Made by a program: the position numbers and the translations under genes. Below are positions 1 through 6,434 of a stretch of 12,245 nucleotides of DNA, piece after piece. Numbering within the stretch: position 1 is the stretch's first letter; the number at the start of each line of letters is the position of its first letter. The DNA is taken from NCBI GenBank assembly GCA_017554835.1, contig JAFZHO010000045.1, positions 1 through 12,245 on the forward strand, written 5' to 3'. The notes beneath the pieces were generated by a model. It had not been told where the DNA came from and made no database searches. It worked only from the letters and a program-made list of their open reading frames with translations. This DNA comes from Clostridia bacterium (GTDB lineage Bacteria; Bacillota; Clostridia; Oscillospirales; RGIG7773).

Positions 1-42
1 GATTTCCAATCGTGCGCCTTCGACCAGCTCAGCCATCTCTCC
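1..42 (-). tRNA. tRNA-Ser (anticodon GGA), 5' part only
   Basis: Read on the minus strand, the sequence from 42 downward gives acceptor half GGAGAGA, then TG, a D-arm containing GAGCTGGTCGAAGGC, a five-base anticodon stem CACGA, and loop TTGGAAA with anticodon GGA (plus positions 5-7). This is the standard serine tRNA layout reading UCC/UCU codons. The gene runs off the left window edge just after the anticodon loop, so the long variable arm typical of tRNA-Ser, the T-arm and the 3' acceptor strand cannot be seen. A promoter lies directly upstream at 57-85. The identification rests on the anticodon arm and the D-arm and is firm despite the truncation. Confidence 0.93.
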
Positions 43-56
43 GTGCAACAGACTAT

Positions 57-85
57 ATTATATATTATTTTTTTTAGAATTGCAA
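57..85 (-). promoter_or_regulatory. Sigma-A promoter of the tRNA-Ser gene
   Basis: On the minus strand there is a -35-like TTGCAA (80-85), a 17-base spacer and a perfect -10 TATAAT (57-62). Transcription would start about 8-10 bases before the mature tRNA 5' end at 42. Spacing and -10 are ideal; the -35 matches consensus at four of six positions. Confidence 0.65.
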
Positions 86-123
86 GTATTTTTCTCAATT
101 TAATAGAATTATATATAAATTTA

Positions 124-132
124 TGTTATAAT
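124..132 (+). promoter_or_regulatory. Extended -10 promoter of the 354-aa membrane protein gene
   Basis: TGTTATAAT contains a perfect TATAAT (127-132) with a TG one base upstream, the extended -10 form. The -35 region at 17-base spacing (TAGAAT, 104-109) is weak. The start would lie near 139, leaving a short leader with the ribosome site AAGGTGAT at 152-159. Confidence 0.5.
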
Positions 133-164
133 ATTTCATAACTAATCTATTAAGGTGATTTAAA

Positions 165-1229
165 TTGAAAAAAATTATTCCTTTTATTCTATTACTGATT
201 ATAATTATTAACTCCTCACTTGTTTCTGCGGCAAACGTTGCTGATAGAGATTTTGAGGATTCTCTTGTTATTGCTTCGAGAATTCCGGAGGATTATAAAA
301 TCCCTTCCCCTTTTGATAACAAAAACAAGGACGCCATTGCTCCCATTTTATCAAACCTTATCTCCTCTTTCAAAGAAAACGAGGAAGCTTACATGGTTTT
401 CAACCAGGTGAATTTATACGGAAATCTTACTGATGCTCTTGCATTTGAAGATTTTTCTCAATATATGGCTACAACCGAAGATAAAACAAACAACTTCTTC
501 TGCCTGACTTATATTGATAACGAAACCCCAAAAACCTACGCCATAACCGAAAAGAACGGCAAATTCTCCATCGCCGAGGAATACGATGCCGATTATACCG
601 AAATGGCTTATTATAACTATTATCTCTACCCTCACGGACTTTCCGCAATAATGGCAGAACACAGACTCACTAACCCCGAAAAAGCAACCTTTATCAACAT
701 CCCTTACCTTGGCGTTCACGGGTTATATATTGTTTGCGATAATATTGAATATATCTTCGTTATGGATATTTTAAACGAATACGTAAACGAAATATTCAAT
801 CTCCGCAGATTATATATCGTGGAGGATTTTATTAAGAAAGTTTCTCCTTTATATTACGGATATGACCAAATAACTTCCGAACAAAAACTCCCCTCAAACA
901 ACGCTTTTCTTAACACCGAAGTATCTCTCGAAAATATTTCAGCAGAGTTTGGAAATGCAACAATGGAAGATTCTGACCGTTATTTTAAAAACTATCAGTT
1001 AACCGAATTTGAAAAGCACTTTTTCTCAAATTCAAGCGAAGCAAAAAACCCCGAATATTCCTCTACTCCATCGGCTCCCACGGATGAAAAAACAACCGAG
1101 AAAAACGAATCTCCAAAAAACTCAACTCTTGTTGGTAATATAATGCTTATCTGCGTTTTTCTCATAATTCTTGGCTTTGGGGTATATAAACTATATGGTG
1201 CTAAAATAATGTCAATCTTCAAAAAATAA
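165..1229 (+). CDS. Unrecognised secreted, C-terminally membrane-anchored protein
   Basis: I do not recognise a family. The start is TTG at 165, supported by AAGGTGAT at 152-159, six to seven bases upstream, and by the signal peptide that begins at once: two lysines, a long Leu/Ile-rich core and a likely cleavage after Val-Ser-Ala near residue 22. Residues 23 to about 285 form an acidic, Tyr- and Asn-rich extracytoplasmic domain with few cysteines. Residues about 290-320 are a Ser/Thr/Pro/Glu/Lys-rich linker typical of cell-wall-spanning spacers. Residues 322-344 are a single hydrophobic helix followed by a short Lys-containing tail, giving a type I topology with the domain outside. There is no LPXTG sorting motif and no SLH repeat. 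The gene stands alone with its own promoter and terminator, so context gives no function. It is probably an envelope protein. Confidence 0.8.
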   Translation: MKKIIPFILLLIIIINSSLVSAANVADRDFEDSLVIASRIPEDYKIPSPFDNKNKDAIAPILSNLISSFKENEEAYMVFNQVNLYGNLTDALAFEDFSQYMATTEDKTNNFFCLTYIDNETPKTYAITEKNGKFSIAEEYDADYTEMAYYNYYLYPHGLSAIMAEHRLTNPEKATFINIPYLGVHGLYIVCDNIEYIFVMDILNEYVNEIFNLRRLYIVEDFIKKVSPLYYGYDQITSEQKLPSNNAFLNTEVSLENISAEFGNATMEDSDRYFKNYQLTEFEKHFFSNSSEAKNPEYSSTPSAPTDEKTTEKNESPKNSTLVGNIMLICVFLIILGFGVYKLYGAKIMSIFKK

Positions 1230-1243
1230 AATTAAATGTCAAT

Positions 1244-1279
1244 AAAAAATGCCATCGGCTTTTCGCCGATGGCATTTTT
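1244..1279. terminator. Bidirectional Rho-independent terminator
   Basis: GCCATCGGC (1251-1259) pairs perfectly with GCCGATGGC (1265-1273) around a TTTTC loop. The stem continues through T1250-A1274 into an A-run on the left and a T-run on the right, so it works in both directions. It sits between the convergent 354-aa gene (stop at 1229) and hydA (stop at 1288). Confidence 0.92.
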
Positions 1280-1287
1280 GTTATATC

Positions 1288-3018
1288 TTAATATCTGTCT
1301 CTTTTAACGTATTTAGTATGAAGAGCATCGTGAGCTTTATGGCTTCCCGGTTTTTCAAAGTAATCTGCATAGATTTCTTTGATAATTGGGTTTTCGTGGC
1401 TCTTTCTGATTGGAAGATTTTTATCTTCTTCGTAGATAGATGCCGCTCTTACCGCTCTGATATCGATTACGTTTCTGATATCAGCAGGAACGATTGGCTG
1501 ACCGCCACCGTTTACGCAACCGCCAGGACAACCCATAATCTCGATAAAGTGATAATCACATTCACCGTTTTTGATCTTATCCATAAGGATTTTTGCATTG
1601 GAAAGACCACTTGCAACTGCAACTTTAACTTCGTTTCCGCCGATAGTATAAGATGCTTCTTTAATACCTTCAACGCCACGAACAGCAGTGAATTCAAGGT
1701 TTTCAAGTTCTTTCTTATCAACGATTTCTGCAACAGTTCTAAGAGCTGCTTCCATAACGCCGCCTGTTGCGCCGAAGATAACGCCTGCGCCTGTTCCAAC
1801 GCCAAGAGGATTATCAAATTCTTCGTCAGAAAGAGTCTGATACATAATACCTGCACGTTTAATCATTCTTGCAAGTTCTCTTGTTGTCAAAACTGCGTCG
1901 ATATCAGCTACGCCGGCTGCTGCCTGGTCGTCTCTTGTTTTCTCGAATTTCTTAGCAGTACAAGGCATAACGGATACCATATAGATATCTTTTGGATCAA
2001 TGCCGTTTTTCTCTGCATAGTAAGTTTTAATTACTGCGCCGAACATCTGCTGAGGGGATTTACAGCTTGAAAGGTTTGGAAGAAGTTCAGGATAATAATG
2101 TTCGCAGAATTTAACCCACCCCGGTGAGCAAGAAGTTATCATTGGTAGAGTTCCACCGTTTGATAGTCTTTCTAAGAATTCTGTTCCCTCTTCCATAATA
2201 GTAAGGTCAGCAGTAAAGTTTACGTCAAATACTTTATCAAAACCAAGTTTTTTAAGTGCAGTAACCATTTTGCCTTTGGTATTTGTTCCAACGGGGTAAC
2301 CGAATTCTTCACCGATTGCAACTCTAACTGCAGGAGCAGTAGCAACTACTACGTGTTTTTCAGGATTATTGATAGCTTCAAGAACGTTATCAATTTCATC
2401 TTTTTCACGAAGTGCGCCAACAGGACAAACAGCTATACACTGACCACAAGCAACACAAGGAACGTCTTTAAGACCAAGTTCAAATGCAGTTGCGATATGA
2501 GTTTTGAATCCTCTTTCGTTTGCGCCGATTACGCCAACGTGCTGATTTTTACAAGCAGCAACGCAACGACGGCAAAGGATACATTTATTATTATCTCTGA
2601 TAAGATATTCAGTTGAAGTATCTAATGGATATTCTTCTCTCTCGCCTTCGTAGGCAGTTTCATCGCATCCAAATTCAGCAGCCAAAGTCTGAAGTTCACA
2701 GTTCTGGCTTCTTACGCAGGATAGACATTTTTTCTCATGAGTTGAAAGAATAAGCTCAAGAGACATTTTTCTTGATTTTCTAACTGCAGGAGAGTTAGTA
2801 TAAATTTCCATACCCTCGTTGATAGGATGAGTACAAGCAGCAACAAGTGATCTTGCGCCTTTTACTTCAACAACACAAATTCTACAAGCACCAATCTGAT
2901 TGATATCTTTTAGGTAGCAAAGAGTTGGAATACGGATACCTGCATATCTGCATGCCTCGAGAACAGTAATATTTTCAGGCACCTGATATTCAACATCATT
3001 AATTTTTATATTAACCAT
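1288..3018 (-). CDS. hydA: [FeFe]-hydrogenase catalytic subunit HydA (HndD-like, NAD-linked bifurcating type)
   Basis: Catalytic subunit for reversible H2 oxidation or proton reduction, 576 residues, close in size to Clostridium pasteurianum CpI. Domains in order: N-terminal ferredoxin-type [2Fe-2S] (Cys34, 45, 48, 62); His-ligated [4Fe-4S] (His94, Cys98, 101, 107); two ferredoxin [4Fe-4S] clusters (Cys146, 149, 152, 156 and Cys188, 191, 194, 198); then the H-cluster domain. L2 is MPCTAKKFE (Cys352) and L3 is EIMGCPGGCVNGGGQP (Cys497, Cys501). L1 reads TSCSPGW (295-301) instead of TSCCPxW, so Ser298 replaces the second cysteine. There is no C-terminal iron-sulfur extension as in Thermotoga HydA. 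ATG start with ribosome site GAGGAG; 16 bases after hydB. Last gene of the operon, ended by the terminator at 1244-1279. With HydB and HydC it should form a cytoplasmic NADH/ferredoxin-coupled complex. The direction of electron flow in vivo is not shown by sequence. Maturases must be encoded elsewhere. Confidence 0.95.
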   Translation of the reverse strand: MVNIKINDVEYQVPENITVLEACRYAGIRIPTLCYLKDINQIGACRICVVEVKGARSLVAACTHPINEGMEIYTNSPAVRKSRKMSLELILSTHEKKCLSCVRSQNCELQTLAAEFGCDETAYEGEREEYPLDTSTEYLIRDNNKCILCRRCVAACKNQHVGVIGANERGFKTHIATAFELGLKDVPCVACGQCIAVCPVGALREKDEIDNVLEAINNPEKHVVVATAPAVRVAIGEEFGYPVGTNTKGKMVTALKKLGFDKVFDVNFTADLTIMEEGTEFLERLSNGGTLPMITSCSPGWVKFCEHYYPELLPNLSSCKSPQQMFGAVIKTYYAEKNGIDPKDIYMVSVMPCTAKKFEKTRDDQAAAGVADIDAVLTTRELARMIKRAGIMYQTLSDEEFDNPLGVGTGAGVIFGATGGVMEAALRTVAEIVDKKELENLEFTAVRGVEGIKEASYTIGGNEVKVAVASGLSNAKILMDKIKNGECDYHFIEIMGCPGGCVNGGGQPIVPADIRNVIDIRAVRAASIYEEDKNLPIRKSHENPIIKEIYADYFEKPGSHKAHDALHTKYVKRDRY

Positions 3019-3034
3019 TATTATTACTCCTCTC

Positions 3035-4819
3035 TTATTCCTTGATTATAGCTTTGAATTTACATTTATCCATACATACGCCACACTTAATACATTTAGT
3101 AGCATCAATAGTATGCATATTTTTAACTTCGCCTGAAATAGCGTTAACAGGACAGTTTCTTGCACATAGAGTACATCCGATACATTTATCGGTAATCTTA
3201 AACTGAACAAGGTTTTTACATACGCCTGCAGGACATTTTTTATCAACTACGTGAGCAACGTATTCGTCTCTGAAGTATTTTAGAGTTGAAAGAACGGGGT
3301 TTGGAGCACTCTGACCAAGACCGCAAAGTGAAGAACTCTTGATATGATGGCATAGAGCTTCCATTTTATCGATATCTTCCAAAGTTCCGTTGCCGTTAGT
3401 AACTTTTTCAAGAAGTTCAAGAAGTCTCTTTGTTCCAACACGGCAAGGAGTACATTTACCGCAAGATTCTTCAACGGTGAATTCAAGGAAGAATTTCGCA
3501 ATATCAACCATACAAGTTTCTTCGTCCATTACGATAAGTCCACCTGAACCCATCATAGAACCGATAGAAAGAAGATTATCATAATCTATCTTGATATCAA
3601 TAAGGTCAGCAGGGATACATCCGCCTGATGGGCCACCTGTCTGCGCTGCTTTGAATTTTTTGCCATCTGGAATACCGCCACCGATATCATAGATAACTTC
3701 TCTCAAAGTAGTTCCCATTGGGATTTCAACAAGACCTGTGTTTTTGATTTTTCCACCAAGAGCGAATACTTTTGTTCCTTTTGATTTCTCAGTTCCCATA
3801 TTTGCGAACCACTGAGGACCGTTTAGGATGATCTGAGTGATATTTGCATAGGTTTCAACGTTATTAAGTAGGGTTGGTTTTCCGAAAAGACCTTTAACTG
3901 CAGGGAATGGAGGACGAGGTCTTGGCTCACCTCTGTTACCCTCGATAGAAGTGATAAGAGCAGTCTCTTCACCACAAACGAAAGCACCTGCACCAAGTCT
4001 GATTTCGATATCAAAATCAAAACCTTTTTCGAAAATATTTTTACCAAGAAGACCGTATTCACGGGCCTGGTCAATAGCAATCTGAAGACGCTGAACGGCG
4101 ATAGGATACTCAGCTCTTATGTAAACATAACCCTGAGAAGCTCCAACTGCATAACCTGCAATAGCCATTGCCTCGATAACTGCATGAGGGTCGCCCTCAA
4201 GAACTGATCTATCCATAAACGCACCGGGGTCACCCTCGTCCGCGTTACAAGCAACGTATTTCTGGTCGCTTTCTGCGTTAGCAGTGAACTGCCATTTAAG
4301 TCCTGTTGGGAATCCTCCGCCTCCTCTTCCACGAAGACCGGATTCTTTGATAACGTCGATAACTTCCTGAGGAGTCATTTCAGTAAGAACTTTTCCAAGT
4401 GCCTGATATCCGCCAAAGCCGATATATTCATCGATATTTTCAGGGTTGATAACACCACAGTTTCTAAGTGCAACACGAAGCTGCTTTTTATAGAAATCAG
4501 TTTCGTTAAGGGATTTAATACCTGCTTCAGTAACAGTTTCTGAATATAGAAGTCTTTCAACTATTCTACCTTTAACGATATGTTCAGAAACGATTTCAGG
4601 AATATCAGAAAGTTCTACTCTGCTATAGAAAGCGCCTTCCGGATAAACTATCATAATTGGTCCCAAAGCACAAAGTCCGAAGCATCCTGTCTGGACTACT
4701 TTAACTTCTTCTTCAAGGCCCTGAGCTTTAAGCTCTTTATTTAATTCGTCAATAATGGCTGGTGAGCCGGATGAAGTACAACCGGTTCCACCGCATACAA
4801 GAATATGAGCTCTATACAT
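3035..4819 (-). CDS. hydB: Bifurcating hydrogenase flavoprotein subunit HydB (NuoF/HndC-like)
   Basis: The diaphorase subunit that binds FMN and NAD(P)H and passes electrons to HydA, 594 residues. An N-terminal thioredoxin-like [2Fe-2S] domain has Cys9, 14, 46 and 50. The NuoF core follows: glycine-rich GRGGGGFPTG (164-173) and CNADEGDPGAF (191-201) for FMN and nucleotide, a second conserved block near 276-325, and the N3-type [4Fe-4S] with ESCGKCTPC (Cys453, 456, 459) plus Cys499. The C-terminus adds two ferredoxin [4Fe-4S] clusters (Cys546, 549, 552, 556 and Cys576, 579, 582, 586), absent from complex I NuoF but usual in hydrogenase partners. His523, Cys529 and Cys534 lie just before them and could form the zinc site described near this hinge in Thermotoga HydABC; that is inference. 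Start ATG with AAGGAGG, 15 bases after hydD. All expected ligands are present. Confidence 0.95.
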   Translation of the reverse strand: MYRAHILVCGGTGCTSSGSPAIIDELNKELKAQGLEEEVKVVQTGCFGLCALGPIMIVYPEGAFYSRVELSDIPEIVSEHIVKGRIVERLLYSETVTEAGIKSLNETDFYKKQLRVALRNCGVINPENIDEYIGFGGYQALGKVLTEMTPQEVIDVIKESGLRGRGGGGFPTGLKWQFTANAESDQKYVACNADEGDPGAFMDRSVLEGDPHAVIEAMAIAGYAVGASQGYVYIRAEYPIAVQRLQIAIDQAREYGLLGKNIFEKGFDFDIEIRLGAGAFVCGEETALITSIEGNRGEPRPRPPFPAVKGLFGKPTLLNNVETYANITQIILNGPQWFANMGTEKSKGTKVFALGGKIKNTGLVEIPMGTTLREVIYDIGGGIPDGKKFKAAQTGGPSGGCIPADLIDIKIDYDNLLSIGSMMGSGGLIVMDEETCMVDIAKFFLEFTVEESCGKCTPCRVGTKRLLELLEKVTNGNGTLEDIDKMEALCHHIKSSSLCGLGQSAPNPVLSTLKYFRDEYVAHVVDKKCPAGVCKNLVQFKITDKCIGCTLCARNCPVNAISGEVKNMHTIDATKCIKCGVCMDKCKFKAIIKE

Positions 4820-4834
4820 TGATATTATTCCTCC

Positions 4835-5206
4835 TTATTCTGCGGCACCGATTGTATATTCGGTAACAACTTTTTTATTTACGATATGATCTGCTACAAC
4901 CTTTGCAACTTTTTCGGGAGTCATTTTTACGTAAGTAACTTTTTCTTCACCGGGTAAAGTAATTTCAACGATTGGCTCAAGACGGCAAACGCCGATGCAT
5001 CCTGTCTGAGTAACCATAACGTTATCAAGGTTTCTTTTTGCAGTTTCTTCAACAAAAGCGTTAAGAACAGGTCTTGCGCCTGCTGCGATTCCGCAAGTAG
5101 CCATACCAACAACAACTCTGATTGCGTTTTCGGTATTTTCTTCTCTTATATTTACCTGTGCTTTCATTTTATCTCTGATAGCAGCAAGTTCGGCTAAACT
5201 TTTCAT
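4835..5206 (-). CDS. hydD: Hydrogenase accessory subunit HydD/HndB, thioredoxin-like ferredoxin fold
   Basis: A 123-residue protein with the thioredoxin-like [2Fe-2S] ferredoxin fold of the HndB/HydD family, found with NAD(P)-linked [FeFe]-hydrogenases and, as I recall, co-purified with the Acetobacterium enzyme. Visible signatures are GMATCGIAAGA (34-44) and TGCIGVCRLEP (68-78). Only three cysteines exist: Cys38, Cys70 and Cys74. The first cysteine pair, which in HydB and HydC completes the cluster, has a single member here, so normal four-Cys [2Fe-2S] ligation is not possible within one chain. The C-terminal part (about 83-120) is a lysine- and valine-rich strand/helix segment. The ATG overlaps the stop of the preceding ATPase gene by four bases (ATGA), suggesting translational coupling. 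Its role, structural or electron-transferring, is not established by sequence. Confidence 0.85.
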   Translation of the reverse strand: MKSLAELAAIRDKMKAQVNIREENTENAIRVVVGMATCGIAAGARPVLNAFVEETAKRNLDNVMVTQTGCIGVCRLEPIVEITLPGEEKVTYVKMTPEKVAKVVADHIVNKKVVTEYTIGAAE

Positions 5207-5757
5207 TTCGTTTTTCCTCCATAAAGATTTTTAATATTTTCATCAAGGTAATTCTTTATAAATTGCAGGACCTCGTCAGTATCAAGGGGAACGTCACCTA
5301 AAATCTCGCGAACCTCTTTGGTTGAAAAATCAAATTTCTCTCCATCATAAATATGACTATAAAAAAAGTCAATCTGCGGATTCAATCTGATTAAGCAAAG
5401 AATGGTATCGCATATATCCCCCAGAGGAGGCCTGTCTATATTTGAATACTGAAAGGAACAATGAATTTCAGTTCCAACGTTTTTTTCCGAGTCTATCTTA
5501 AAACACCCGTCTGCCATCTCGCACTCCATTTTGAGAAGTGGGATTCCCATACCGACTTTTCTGGTTGTTCTGGTAGTGGTGAAAGGGTCCTCAACTTTTT
5601 TGAGAAACTCCTTGTCCATTCCATAGCCGTCATCGATTATATCCATATAAAGAATATCGTTTTTGATATCTTCGTTGATTATAATTCTGACCTCAGAGCA
5701 CTCGGCTTTTATGGAATTCTGGCATATATCAAGTATATTCAAGGAAAGCTCAGTCAT
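5203..5757 (-). CDS. GHKL-type (histidine kinase-like) ATPase in the hydrogenase operon
   Basis: A 184-residue soluble protein whose first ~105 residues form a Bergerat ATP-binding fold. The N box is DICQNSIKAE (10-19, Asn14 as the Mg/ATP residue), the G1 box is DDGYGMD (42-48), and an ATP lid with DPFTTTR (57-63) leads into the G2 box GMGIPLL (69-75). There is no dimerisation/phospho-histidine domain, sensor or membrane segment, so it is not a conventional sensor kinase. Residues about 110-184 are an unrecognised helical tail. It occupies the position of HydE in the A. woodii hydCEDBA cluster (unrelated to the radical-SAM maturase HydE, so I give no symbol). Start ATG at 5757, three bases after the hydC stop, with AAGGA inside the end of hydC; the end overlaps hydD by four bases. 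Regulation or ATP-dependent assembly of the hydrogenase is plausible but unproven. Confidence 0.85.
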   Translation of the reverse strand: MTELSLNILDICQNSIKAECSEVRIIINEDIKNDILYMDIIDDGYGMDKEFLKKVEDPFTTTRTTRKVGMGIPLLKMECEMADGCFKIDSEKNVGTEIHCSFQYSNIDRPPLGDICDTILCLIRLNPQIDFFYSHIYDGEKFDFSTKEVREILGDVPLDTDEVLQFIKNYLDENIKNLYGGKTK

Positions 5758-5760
5758 AGA

Positions 5761-6261
5761 TTATTCCTTATATTTAGCAAGGATACCGTCTATCTCGTCT
5801 TCGGTAACTCTTCCGTAAACGTCGTCGTTTATAGTAAATACCGGAGCAAGACCACAAGCACCTATACATCTTGTTGCTTCAAGAGAAAATTTTCCGTCAG
5901 GAGTGCACTCTCCAACTGCAAGGTTAAGATTTTCCTGAATTTTTTCAAGGATTTTTCCCGAACCTTTTACGTAGCATGCAGTTCCAAGGCATACACCGAT
6001 TTTATATTTTCCTTTTGGATTTAGAGAGAACTGGGAGTAGAATGTTACTACGCCGTAAACCTCCTCCAAAGAACATTCAAGTCCTTCGGCAATTATCTTC
6101 TGAACCTCGAAAGGAAGATAGCCGTAAATATCCTGTGCTTTCTGCAAAACAGGCATCAATGCGCCGTTCATACCTTTGTGTTCAGCAATTACAGCAAGAA
6201 GTTTTTCTTCTTGTTCTTTTGTGCCATTAAAGGGCACTTTTTCTGTAACTTTTTGACTCAT
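5761..6261 (-). CDS. hydC: Bifurcating hydrogenase subunit HydC (NuoE/HndA-like, [2Fe-2S])
   Basis: First gene of the hydrogenase operon, encoding the small NuoE-type subunit that pairs with HydB. The N-terminal ~80 residues are the NuoE helical bundle, with GALMPVLQKAQDIYGYLP and VYGVVTFYSQF as typical blocks. The C-terminal thioredoxin-like domain carries one [2Fe-2S] cluster on Cys91, Cys96, Cys132 and Cys136 (VCLGTAC and RCIGAC). Length, 166 residues, is normal for NuoE. I choose ATG at 6261, eight bases from the perfect AGGAGG at 6270-6275. An in-frame TTG one codon upstream (6264) is possible but spaced closer. Expression should depend on the promoters and Rex-like site in the 173 bases upstream. 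Confidence 0.93.
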   Translation of the reverse strand: MSQKVTEKVPFNGTKEQEEKLLAVIAEHKGMNGALMPVLQKAQDIYGYLPFEVQKIIAEGLECSLEEVYGVVTFYSQFSLNPKGKYKIGVCLGTACYVKGSGKILEKIQENLNLAVGECTPDGKFSLEATRCIGACGLAPVFTINDDVYGRVTEDEIDGILAKYKE

Positions 6262-6322
6262 CAATTTTTCCTCCTCTTTTTTTATATCAATAATTTTTGT
6301 CTAAATTATATCAAACATCTCT

Positions 6323-6351
6323 ATTATAACAAATATTACTCTTTTTTTCTA
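6323..6351 (-). promoter_or_regulatory. Candidate proximal promoter of the hyd operon
   Basis: On the minus strand, TAGAAA (6346-6351, four of six -35 matches), a 17-base spacer and TATAAT (6323-6328), extended by TG at 6330-6331 (TGTTATAAT). The start would lie near 6316, about 55 bases before the hydC ATG. A second TATAAT lies nearer, at 6305-6310, with TTGTTA at 16-base spacing, so several starts are possible. Confidence 0.5.
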
Positions 6352-6357
6352 CATTAT

Positions 6358-6387
6358 TTTATAATTTTATAACATAATTTTTGTTAA
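6358..6387 (-). promoter_or_regulatory. Candidate distal hyd promoter overlapping the Rex-like operator
   Basis: On the minus strand, TTAACA (6382-6387, five of six -35 matches), an 18-base spacer and TATAAA (6358-6363, five of six -10 matches). The -35 is part of the Rex-like palindrome, so repressor binding would block RNA polymerase. The region is so AT-rich that chance matches are common. Confidence 0.4.
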
Positions 6388-6398
6388 TTTTTTAACAT
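6381..6398. promoter_or_regulatory. Rex-like operator upstream of hydCEDBA
   Basis: TTGTTAATTTTTTAACAT matches the published clostridial Rex consensus TTGTTAANNNNTTAACAA at 13 of 14 defined positions; only the last base differs. Rex is a redox-sensing repressor that binds DNA when NAD+ is abundant and releases it when NADH rises. It is known to control hydrogenase and fermentation genes in Clostridia. The site lies 120 bases upstream of the hydC start, overlaps one candidate -35, and also lies just downstream of another extended -10 (TGTTATAAT, minus strand, 6409-6417). The rex gene is not in this window. Confidence 0.7.
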
Positions 6399-6434
6399 TC
6401 CTTTGTGTATTATAACATATTTTTCAAAAAAATA

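Noticed and set aside
1249..2070. Plus-strand open frame of 273 codons opposite hydA
   Set aside because: It is antisense to a fully convincing hydA, has low-complexity Phe/Ser/Cys-rich composition, begins inside the terminator and shows no domain; it is a shadow of the real gene.
5461..6024. Plus-strand open frame of 187 codons opposite the ATPase and hydC
   Set aside because: It is antisense to two well-supported genes, with no ribosome site or recognisable domain.
6262..6264. TTG start for hydC one codon upstream of the ATG
   Set aside because: The ATG at 6261 has better spacing (eight bases) from AGGAGG; the TTG remains possible but is less likely.
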